Below, one piece after another: positions 12,401 to 24,400 of a stretch of DNA of 64,000 bases (position 1 is its first letter; each line of letters starts with the position of its first letter). The stretch comes from Pipra filicauda. Its lineage: Eukaryota > Chordata > Aves > Passeriformes > Pipridae. The position numbers and the translations under genes are program-made. The stretch lies in NCBI RefSeq assembly GCF_003945595.2, contig NW_024104437.1, positions 1,113,838-1,177,837 of the forward strand, read 5' to 3'. The notes below the pieces were generated by a model that ran no database searches, was not told where the DNA came from, and worked only from the letters and a program-made list of their open reading frames with translations.

Positions 12401-15400
12401 ATAACTTCAGGCAAGACTTTAGAGTTAGAGCAAATAGCATATTTTAATTTCTCTTATCAGACACTGTTCTAATATGTTGTCTTTTTTAAAGTGAGGGTAT
12501 GGTTTTGGCTAGCTAGCTACTTTCACAGAGGAAATGGATAGTGGAGATTCATCTAGATCCCAAACAGGCCCACGTTCTATGCTAAATTATAAGACTATAA
12601 ATAATTTGTCTGTATTTCTAGGTTGTGCCTGGAGTAATATGTGCAACAGACATTATTTCCCTACCTGTGTTAGAGGTAAGTTCCAGTATAAAACAACATT
12701 TGTATTTGCAGATTAGGAGCTGCTTTTTTTGTGGGAGAGGGGTATGCTAAATACTAATGAAGCAGTGTCCCTGAAACAACATCTCAGCCTTGGCCATATT
12801 GATCACCATAACTGGTCTACTCTGGCCTCCAATCGGGAGGCCTGGAGACACACCATCTATAACGCAGCTGTCTCCTTTGAGAACACATGCAGGATCACTC
12901 TTGAGGAGAAAAGGCAACGCAGAAAGAACCGTGTCTTGCAGAATACACCATCTAAGGAGTCTTTCTGCTGTGCCTTTTGCAATCGGATATGTCTGTCACG
13001 TATTGGCCTCATAAGCCACCAGCGTGCCTGTGGCAAATGCGGATAGAGCCTTCCCAAATCTTCGTTCACAAAGCCCAGCCATGATGAGTGTCCCTGAAGC
13101 CCTATCCAAAAATAGGCGTGAACAGAAAATTGCCCTGTTTGAAATTATTTATGCATTTATCAGTTATTCAGACTGATGCTTGCTAGCTCAAAGATGTATT
13201 TTTAATTCCCTTTCTGAAGACACTTCTGTTCAACAGGGAGGATTCTCCAAAAATTAATTCTCGTTAGATCTGAATGAAACCACTTCATTTTGTGACTTTG
13301 GTAGCTGAAGGAAGAGTTGACATGGGCATAACAGGCACATAGGATTTCTCTGTATGTCTACATATGCCCACTTTAAGGAATATTTCATTGTGCTGCCATT
13401 GGTATGAATGGTTTTTGACCCCTCTCACTTTCTTTTGTCTGGAGCATCCTGTGATTGCACTGATGTCAGGGCTTTGGCTACTAAATCTAGACAAATTCCT
13501 GCACAGCCTGGAAAGGGCAGTGAGCTGGATAGGGAGAGCACACACTGTTTGGGTAGGAAATTGTACTTTCTGTTGAAAACAACATGAATGATTCTTCCTG
13601 TCTTCCCGTTCCACTCCCTCAGCTCCAGTTTAGAGAAGCAACTTAAAATTTTTCTAAGTATTCTCGTACAAAATCCGAAAGAGGATTTTAATAAGCAGTT
13701 TGTTGTGGAGAGCTATGGGAAGAGTTAAGAGTTTAGACACAACAGTACCAGCAACACATGGGATTAGGCTCTCGATACATGACAGTATTTGTTCCATCTT
13801 TGAAGAGGTGAGAATCTGTTTCTTTCCCAGTGCTTATAATTAGTCATAAAGCTTCACTCTTCACAAAATGTTTTAAAAGTCAGTGAAATAGTCCACTGCT
13901 TCCTCACTTTGCAGCAGTGCATTACAGCTGTGCTGCACAAATTCATAGGGTTCCTGGTTCCTGTCAGGGAATCAGGCTTCACATGCTTTGTTTGGGAAGG
14001 TTGCCCTGAGAACTGGGACACCTGGGAAAATCAGATCTTGAGAAAATTTGTTGCTAGATAATCCATGTAACTCATTGAGGTCAAAGTTAGCAAGCCTTTA
14101 ATTTGTGTGAGATTGAACCTCAAGCCCCTGGGGGCACATGCCTTTAGCAGCTATACTTCCTGATTGTGGAACTCATTTCCTATTTCTGTCTGAAACCTAA
14201 ACAGATTGAAAAGGTCAGAGTTGAACTAATGACAAATATTTCCTGCTACTTTTGACTGCATTTGTTCTGACTCTTGCATGAGGACAAAGATGGTAATACA
14301 CAAGGTAAGGTTTAGTGCTCTGACTGCTTTGTACCACTTCAGTGTCACAAACCCACCATGGCTCAAGTTCCAGTGGTCTGTTGGTGTTTCAGTTGGTGCA
14401 TGTTGTTGGCATCAGGAGTCAGACCCTGGTGAAAGATCTGGTCCTACAAGTAGTATTTCTTCTGCAGAGATTTTATGGCATTTCACGGACAGAATGGTGA
14501 ATTGTGACTTTGAGAAGGTTTTCTGGAGTTCTTGAGCCTATGAGTTGTTGAGAGCCTTTGGGAGGGCTGTGTCCATATTCACAAAAAAATTGAGCTATTT
14601 GGATATCAGTTGTGTTTTTATCACTAAATTCCTGTTCAGCAAGATATATTGAGAGAGTCTGGGAGAAAGGGGGAACGGTCAGTCCAATTGTCAAAAAGCT
14701 TTACATAAGGATTGCAATTAATGTCCGATGCCACCCCTCCCTTTTTAAACAAAAAACAAACTTGAAGGGGTGCAAACAGACTTGATCAGAAAGGGAGAAG
14801 GAAGGGGCAGGAGAAAGAAGGGAAGAAAATAAAATAGGAGGTCCAGGAGAAGGGTGAGAATGGATAGTGAGAGAAGTTGTCAGAGCACAGGAAGAGACAA
14901 CCTCTCCTGCATGCTGCACTGAGCCACTGGGGCACAGAGTGATGTTTTAAGGAGTAGCTGCCTGTGCAGCTGCACAGTTTGTTACACAGCTCTCTGAATA
15001 CTGTCACTGCTGGGGAGATACAGCACTACAGTCCAGAGAGGACATGGGCCTCTTGGAGGTAATTGTTCCCCTACATCTTTTCAAAGGGGTAGAGCAGAGA
15101 GCTCTCTATCTTCAGTTAAAAATCCACTACTTATGAAAGGCTTCATGGGAGCTTTTCATGGATTGCAATCTGGTAAGGCCTTGCTTTGGCTTCTGGCAAT
15201 ACAACATCTTCTAGGTGTTCATGCTTGGATATGTATTCTTGACTCTAGAAATGTCTGCAAAATAAACACCTAAGCAGAGGAAGCCTTCTCTTTCTAGTCC
15301 TTGCCCTGATGATCCTTAAGAAACAACTATAATTAAAAAAATCCTTTATTTTAAACTTTTGACTTTTTAATTAGATCTAATGCAATGCAGGTTTTCAGAA

Positions 15401-18400
15401 TTAAAAGCAGACACCACTGAAGTCTACCACTTCCTGTTACAGATTTAGTACATGAAAGAAAATTGCTGTCTTGCTTCTCACCACCACATATCAAACGAAG
15501 TTCGGTACAGCCTGAACACAGTTTTGCAGTGGTGGTGCTGCCGCAGTTGCATGGATCAGTCACTAGATGATACTCTTTTGCTGTATTTGATGTTTCTCAG
15601 GTTTCATATTGGTAACATTTAGGCAACATCCTGCAGTAGTAGAATCTCGTAAGATTGTAAGAGTGTAGATCTCATAAGTCAGCTCCAACAGGGGGAACAT
15701 ATGGTGCCATATGCACTCCTAGTTTGCAGCTGCTAAAGATAACTAACATGAAGCAAAACCCGAGATTTATTTTTCTCTGCTGCAGCTACAATAATAAAGT
15801 GACAATAGACACTGGCAGCAAGAGGAAAGTGGCTGGCAGGATTGAGTCTTTGAAATTTATTTTCCTTGACAAATTGTAGTTTATAGTAGGAAGTGGTTTC
15901 TTCCTTCTGAGGTTTTCTTTTAAAGTTATTGTCATTGTAGAAAAGTAGAGGGGAGAGAGCAAAATCCAACATGTTAATGCAAGATGGAGAAATCCTGTGA
16001 ACTCAAACTTGTCTTTATTCAAATGTAGTGTAGTGTCTGTAGTGTCTGTATTTGGAGGTAATGTATATTAAGAGGGGCAAGAACAGCTCGTACCATCTCT
16101 TGTTTTTTTTAAAACTGCCAAAAAGATTTGCCTTAATCTCATCTCTTCCTCAGCCATGATCACATCTCCCCACATTTATAAACAACAGCTTCAAATCTTT
16201 ATACCCAGTCCAAGAACTAGCTCAGGAAACCAGTGTGGTTTTGTTTGGGTTTTTTCCTCCTGTCTGTTCACAGCTGAGTTTAAATTAATTTTAGCATTAG
16301 AGTCAAATGTTTTAGAATTGATATGGGAATGTTTGGATTTTGTTTCTTTTCTGGGATGAGGCACTGATTTTGAGGTTGGTAAATGGATGTTTGTAATCTA
16401 AATGTTAATACAGATTGAAAATAGTGGCAGCTGTCGGGGCCATGGTGATATTCCTCTATTTGGAACTACCAGAAACCCAGAATGGGATTTATTTGACCAA
16501 ATGTAAACATTTACATCTATATTAGTTGCCTAAGGCTCCTTTTACAATCAGAGGAAGTCTAGACAATATGGCCAGTGTAGTCTGTGGTGCAGTTCTTCCC
16601 ATCCCAAACTTGTGAAATGGGTCAGATGAATTATGATACAGAAGTATTCATTTCTTCCCAGTGACTTAAAAGGATACTGAGGTGGCAAAGTATCTACACT
16701 ACAGGCACCAAGTCTTGACCTCAAGTTTAAGTAAGTGCTACCCCTGCCATGAAATCAAGATAAATTAATTTAGCTGCTTTGGTTTAACTTTTTTCACCTA
16801 GATTGTTCTGAAGGTACATTAATCACGTGTCTTTGCAGTCACTTAGTGAGAGGGTGATGAGGTATTTCTTTAACAGTGCAGCCTGTATTCATGCTTTCCC
16901 TGCAATACTTTGCAGTTCCAAAACTCCAAAGGCTTCTGGGAGAAACTCAGCTCAAACTTGGAGAGTGTGAAGTATGCAGAGCCACAGTTGCACTACCACA
17001 ATAATGTGCTCAGGAGGGAATGGCGTAACCTTTCAGAAGAGGTGAGTGCACGTGCCCTGAAACAGCCTCCAGTGCTGCCTCTGAAGTGGGTGTTTTAAAG
17101 CCAAGCATGGACGAGTTGTCTTTTTTATTTTGAAGAAGATAAAGAAATTGTAATCTGATTATGAGAAGTGCAAAGACTTGCAGTCATTTCACTTAAGGTG
17201 AAGTTAAGCGTGTAAGTTTGACTCTCTAAAAATAATGCAAGAAATTAAACAAAAGCAGAGCTTGCACTGTATTGTTGTGTGGGTTAGATGTGTGTGAGTC
17301 CCTATGAGCATGGATAGTTGGAAGGTGGGTTGAAGTCCCACTGTGCATTATTCCCATTCAAAGGGAAAAACAGCTTCATTTCTCATCTGCATTCTGTCAG
17401 GGAGTACTTTAATTGGTCTTCTACTTTTTGTGCATTTGTGGATTTTTGTTTGTTTACAAACCAGAGAGAAGAGAGAAGAACCACAGCATATTTGAGGAAT
17501 ATTTTTGAAAATGCCAAAAAGTACGTACTGGTTTCTATTGTATTTATGCTTTCTTACTTTGTGCAAGAATATTGGAGGATTTAGTGAGTAATTTCATTGG
17601 TTAGTTAGATATCTGATTAGAAAGCTTTAAGGAAGATTATTCAGGTGAAAATCAATTATTGGAGTCCTTGTAATCACCATGGGATGATCTGAAATACACA
17701 CAGGCTTCTAGATCTGGGGAATTTATGAGCGATATGAAGAGTTATTCTTATGCAACCTAGACATATAGATTTTTTTTTATGCTTTTTAATATTTTTACTA
17801 AATGTAGTCACGAGTACTGTTCTCATATTTCTTTAGCTATCTTTGAAAGATAAAAGATTCATTAAAGTGTTTTTATGACCTTATGAAATCCTGTAGGGTA
17901 TTGCATATGAAGCACACTAATTTTTGTTTCAAACCCCAGGGTGCTTTCTCATCTGGACACTTGGGACTCTGGTAAGTAAAACTTGTCTCAATGTAGGCCT
18001 TAGCTGTAAGGTTTATTTTAGTATTTCCATCTAGCCGTTGTTTGCTAAAAATAAATTGCTGTGTGTGTTTTCAGCACAGAAGACTCTGAGGAATTAAGAT
18101 AAGCAGTTATTAAACTGGAAGAAAACTTTCATGTACTGACTAGGAAATGCTTGAAGATAAAGTCCCTACTTCATATTGGATCTAACAATATAAGCAGTAG
18201 AACTTTGCCTGCCTAAGGATTTTCTTCTTCTATGACACCATGTTACTGTTGAGTTTTTGTCTGCTTACAGCTGCCTTTGCAACAATCAGAACTTGTGCAG
18301 GAGATTAGAGCTGGTGAAAAATCATGGTGTGGAGAAGGCAGATGTAATCAGTTTCCCTAGGCCAGGAGCACTGGAGATTTTGTGATGTTCAGTTCTTGTC

Positions 18401-21400
18401 ACAAATAATTAAAACTGAATTTAGTAGTGAATTGTGTTCCTGCTCTTCACACATCAGTGCCTTCTGTGTGCCCTGCCACTGTGTGCTGTGAAATGATGCT
18501 GATCTAAGTGGTGCTCTCACCTTTTATTACCATGAATTTTCAGTGCACTCATTTCTAGCCCCTAACACCAGTCATCTGTGCCGCTGCTAGTTATTGCAGT
18601 GGTCTCTGACTTTAAGGGGCCTTATATCAACTTAGTGAGCCTCAGCTTCATGCTTTCAAAGGTGGTGATTGATGAAGCATTCAGATGTTTAACTGTTAAT
18701 AGAGAATTTTTAAATAGCTGCCAGCCAGTAACAAGCATCAATGTAGCGTGTCTTCCCTGTAGATTTGTCCTCAAGTCCCTTAAAATCAAGCAGCACAGAT
18801 CTTTGTACTGCTAAATGTTGAAGTAATTATATTTCAATGTGAGCAAAAATAGCTGAAAATTTGTAAAAAATTGGCACCTGGTTCTGTAAAATGTTAACTT
18901 GATTTTATGCTACATGATGAAATAGGAGATTGTTTTTCTTCCTTTGCTGTTCCTAGATGGGAAGCGCTGATTAGGAAATACAGGTTATTAGTTTTAGTAG
19001 ATACTATAACCTCCTTCCATTTAGTTAGAAAGTTATGTTCTTTTCATAATGGTCTGCAAATCTGAGTAACAGGAGCCACACCATGGGAGAGAACTAAGAA
19101 AGTGGGAGGTGATTCCCTGGAGTATTTCCTTCCTGTCTAGCCATTTCTTTGGAAGACCCGTGCAGCTGTTTTAGCTTGTTTTGTTTGTAAATGACAAGAT
19201 CTAAATAGCATATGCACTTGCACTGGTGTTCCCAGAAGGTTCTCTGTGTCTCTTTGCTTTCTTGAGTCACCACACTGTGACAACTCTTAAATATCAGAGG
19301 AAAGAGGAAGAAGATAGCAGATAAAGGGTGATTTTCCATTTCTCAGTTCTCTTATGCAGTCCATGATTCTTCACTATCTTAGTTCTGTAGCTGAGTAGAT
19401 CAAACCATAACTTCTGGTTGTTTCTAAGTGTGTTCTAAGTGCTTTTGAAGCTGGTTGAAGTTTCGGGGTATTTCTGCAGTGTCATGTCCTTGAATGATTC
19501 TTGCTCTGTTTATTTCAGAGGCGAGGCTCGTACCTCTCTTTGAAGAGGAGGATTATCAGCAGCAATTACTAATGGGACTGGTATGTGCTTTTGTCAGTGT
19601 GCACTAGGGGACGCACAACCTCCACAAATATATTGAAAGTGAGATTCTAAGTTCCAGTGCTGAGCTCAGTCTCACCGAGAGTAGCTATGGGGCAAACATA
19701 GTTCCTAAGTTTTAGAGTTCATAGTCAGGATACCATCTTAAAGGTCATCATAAGGCATAGGGGAAAAACAGCAACTGAAAGTTGATTTGTCAAAATGTGT
19801 TTTCCGATTACAACTTCAGCTAGAAACTTATTCTGTCTTCCTGGAGTTCATCTTAATCTGTCAGTTCTTTTTGGACTATTTTACATCTTTAAAACATTGA
19901 AGATTGCAGATCTTCTTGCTCCTCAATTTAAAAGCTTTTTTTTACTGTCTCCTTTTCTTTCTACCTCACTGCTGGGACTGCTTCATCTCCTGCACTGTTT
20001 TCAGCAGTGACCTCTCTAAACGATCTACCATTTATGTGTTTATGGGTAATATATCCTGTCTCAAACTCCTGCCTGTCCTTCCTCTGTCTAAATACACATC
20101 TTTACTTATGTCTTTTTCTCTTACTGTTTAACCCAAAGGAAACTCTTTGGCATGCACTGGAAAGTCTCAGCAGTGCATCTGTGAAGAGCATATCAACACT
20201 GTCCTATCTGTTCACCTCTGAGGCAATTTTTTCGTCTTTTCAGTCTTGTCACCTTGTTTCCAAGTCTTGCCTCTCATTTTGTGAAGCTTCTCTGCATTCC
20301 TTCCCCACTGTTTATTCAGACAGATCCAAAAAGCAGGTCACTGCTGTCCTTTGTCTATGCCTTCCTCATACCTGTGTTGCTGTCTTGACACATTTCAGAT
20401 AAATCTACATGTAAATTCCTTGAGACAGAGATTTTTATTTGCTCCAGTTTTACTCTGAGCTTTGAAACAAATCATGCTGCTTAGTAATTCTCAGCCAAGA
20501 GCCAGCATGGACTTGAGTTGCAATCTGAAGCTATGCAAGGTCAGTTATTATTTAAGAAAGGAGAGGGTAGGGAGTGGCATGGACTGTGTGATAACAAACA
20601 CTCAATTTTAAAGGCTTTACAATTAATGTTTAACCTGAAACTGCTATTAATCACTCTGGTTCTCAGGTTCTTGGCTACTACTACGAACTGTACTTGAGCT
20701 AGTTTTCTCTGAGAGATTTTATGTAATACTTAGATTCTCAGGACTCAGTGCTCATATTTAAATCCTTCTTTCTCCCCATTCACTTGGCTTGACACAGAGA
20801 GATGTAAGAACTGTAAGCTTTTTCTCTTCGATGTCACTGAAAGTTCAACTTAGCACTCATTTGCTGAATTTGCCATCTTGAATATTCACATCTGCTGTTG
20901 AATTTAGCAAGACTGGATTGTAGCTTGGGATCTCACTCTGAACTGGAGTTTCATAATGCAGAAACATTTTGTTGAGCCAGTGCCTATTGATCTGGCCCTG
21001 CACCTGCTGCAGCTTTTGTATCTCTTTGAAGATGCTCAAGGACACTGAATTGTTGGGTTTGTTTTTTTTTCCTAGATGGTTGCTCAGCTAAAGGATCACC
21101 TTATGAGACATCTACAGTACGTAGGAAAAAAGAAGATTGACCAAATAGTTTTGGATTACGTTGCAAACCTGGTTAGTTGGATTTCATAGTCACTGTTTTG
21201 AGTAAGCATGCACTATTTGAATGGTAGATCCTTGGGTATGTAGGATTTGTATATATATGTATATATTTGATGGGATGAGGTTGTTTTTAAGATATTTAAA
21301 CATATTTTTCAGTTTAATATTGTATGTATTGATAAAGGAAATTAATAATATTTAAGTATTTTTAAAAGAGTTATACTGGTCGCTCAGAATACAGAAGAAA

Positions 21401-24400
21401 CTGTTCTCTTTACAGCTTGTACGAATATGCTCTACTCACAGAAATGAAAATGGTAACTGCTAAGTTCAAAGAATGATTGTTAGATCCATTTAGTTGCCTT
21501 TAGAAAACATCGTTGCAAGTTCTGAATAATAGAGGTGCCACCAGGGGAAATACAAATTAATTAAAAAGAGATTTCACTACAATATGACACATGAGTAAAG
21601 CATCACCGCTCCTACATACTGCCTTCATTGGGCTTTTTTTGTGTGACAGGAGACAGAGTTTTGCATGAAGAGATCTGTGTAAACTACGGTGAAAATTTTT
21701 CTGTCTTTCCTCCTCTTAAAGAGAAACTTTAAAAGAAAAAAAAGCTCTGAAAACTGTGACTGTTGTGCACAGAAATTATTGTACCTGTCTTTGTTTGTCT
21801 CATCGTCATGTTCTTTAAGCACAGAACGCAGTTCACAAAAGCTTGTGTGGCAACTATTAAATCCTGTTCTTCGTGCAAGCCCTGCCACAGGGTTCAGTAG
21901 AAACTCCCCACAGTGGTGTTTTCTGGGAATGGAAACCTTGGGAAACTTTCTTGAGGCTGCCGATGCCTGCATCTCTTCAGAAGTCCTGTGCAAGTCAGCT
22001 GTGCTGTCAACCTTACAACATTCTCTGAACTGCTGCAGCTTCACTGCCATTACTGACTTTTCAGGCCTCACTTTATAGCTTGACAAGTTATTTCACTGGT
22101 AACTGGCAGGCTTTTCTGCATCTGTGTAGAAAAGAAGATAAAACTAGTGGCTGATCAAAATAGGAACAGTACAACAGGAACCAAAGCTTTGTACTTGAAA
22201 ATGGTGGTGAAAAAGCATAAGTGAAATGCTTGTTCTCCTTTCATTCAATTTCTAGTAATAGTTTGTTCACTTTTAATAAAAACTTAAGATAAAAAATATG
22301 AAAACACCCATACAACCTTGATCTGCAAGACTAAATTATTGTAGACTAAATCTTGCAAAATAAACCTCAGCCCTCCCCATTAGTGAACTCTCAAGATTAA
22401 TTTTTTTTAATGTCACTAACAGTAAGAATTCTCTCCACTCAGTTGACAGGCTTATTCTTAGAAAAGCTACTATAAACAAAGATAACCCTGAGATTAGCTC
22501 AGCTGGTTAGAGCATGGTGATAATAGCACCAAGGTCATGGGTTTGATCTGTGTAAGGGCCATTCACTTAAGAGTTGGACTTGATGATCCTTGTGGGTCTC
22601 TTTCAACTTAGAATATTCTGTGATTCTATAATAATGTGTCTCTAAAAGTTGCTTCTGCCCTCTGGCTGGTGCATGTTAGGTACTGCTTGGAAAACTTTAA
22701 AATTATGTCATTATTAGATGTGAGTTTCCCCTCATCTTAATCAGAAACTCTTACATCTTAAACCTTTCTATATCCTAAGTGTTTGAATTCTTCAGGGGAA
22801 TTTGTTTGAGTCTTCCAACAGTTAATTGTAGCATCAGCAGCATGTAGCTGAGCTATTGAAACTAGTGAAACAGAAGATATTTGAAATTATTTGCTTGTCT
22901 GTTTGCCATCATAAAATAATTTTTTATTACGTTCAGGAACCCAGGAGTGGCTGAGAATAGGGCTCTGTGGTGTGTAGTCACTGTGTAAATCCATTGCAGC
23001 TGAAGTCAGAGTAGCCAAGACCTGGGAGCACTGACAGTTTCTCATGAAACAACAGACAAGGGCTGATTGCTGTCAGAGAACTGGGTGTACTTGTATACAG
23101 AGAAGTAACATGGGGAAGTGTGAATGGCATGTGTTGGTGGGAACTCCTTCTTTGCCAGAGTGTGCCTGGTTCCCAGTCCACGTGCCACCACACCTGCAGT
23201 AGTTTTTTGTGTGTCCATAGTCTCTCTCTCCCCTGCAATTACTTTATCTTAGCTTTACTGCATATCTATTTCTTTCACTCTTTTCATTTCAGTGAGGCAG
23301 GAAAGGGGAGAAATAACTTACAGAAGCAGCGTGACAGAAGAACTGACAGCAAGCGGAAGGGGAGGCAGGGTGAACAGGCAGCCCGTGGCACAGGAAGGAG
23401 GCAGACCTGAATACACTTGCTCTGCAAGTCACTGCAGTAGCTGCACCTTTTCCTCTGATGTCTGTGGCCATTTCCTTCTGATGTGGGCTCAGCTGCAGAG
23501 GAATAGAAGACAGACACCATTTGGATTTGAGTTTCCTCAGAAGAAGTTGTCATATCCTCTGTGCAGGAGGGGATCTGGAAGAGAGCAAGACCTTGTCTGC
23601 CTTTTCTCCTTTGCTCATGATTCCTTTGCTCCTGATTCTTTTCTTTGGCTGCTCCCATGTCTTTGCCATAGAAACAGCCACAGGAGATGAAAACTTATGG
23701 TTCCTAATTACTCTACTGGAACTTCACTCTCCTCATTCCAGGCAGCATTGTCTGGAAATGCAAATGTTTCAAGGCAGCAAGGACAGCACTGTCAGCCTAG
23801 ACCCTCCTGCATGCAGCCTCACTGTTGGTCATGTGTTCTTTCATTAGTTTAGAGCACTCCAAGGGAGATGTCTTCTGGTACTTGCCCCAAAAAACTTTGT
23901 ATTATGTATCCTTGTTACTCAATGAAAAATGGCCTTGCCTGGTATGGATGTAGCTCTTAACTTGGTTCCCCCAGAGAACCTCTGCTAACCTTGGACAGGA
24001 AACTGTCTGTGCTCCCTCTATCAAACAGATAATGTTTGCTTTCTCTCATGCACATTATCCTGTGTATTATATTCTGCAAAAAAGTCTGAGACATGACTTC
24101 TCTTTCTGTATGTGTTTTCTGCAACGTCTGTGGTAGATGTTGATCTCCAAAGTGAGTCATGCTGTTGGTGAAGGTATCACGCCACAAGCATGCATGTATT
24201 TAAGATTCAAGTATGTTGTGATAGTGAGGTTGGCTATGACTTAAGAAGCTGTTAGCTTCTGTACTTGGCAAAAGCTGTACAGTGTGCTATGGTATTAAGC
24301 AAAAAAATATACATTCTGGAGTATCACTCCTGAAAACCATTTTTGTTGCACAAATAGCAAGTGGTGATTTTGGAGCTTGAAAGAACCCTTCCTTCACTTC

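Larger units (their letters stand above)
12676..16915 (+). other. GSAP: GSAP intron, 4.2 kb
   Basis: Holds the LINE C-terminal fragment at about 12765-13046 and a polypurine stretch at about 14786-14860. No GSAP exon is missing here, because exons 10 and 11 join at adjacent human residues. Confidence 0.65.

Noticed and set aside
20007..20402. 131-codon + strand frame rich in Ser/Leu/Phe
   Set aside because: Pyrimidine-rich intron composition; no homology.
22487..22560. Functional tRNA-Ile gene
   Set aside because: A/B boxes are mutated, stems pair poorly and it is fused to a CR1 tail, so it is a SINE head.
23120..23690. Several overlapping frames on both strands (96-132 codons)
   Set aside because: Moderately GC-rich intron sequence leaves many frames open at once; no homology or splice support.
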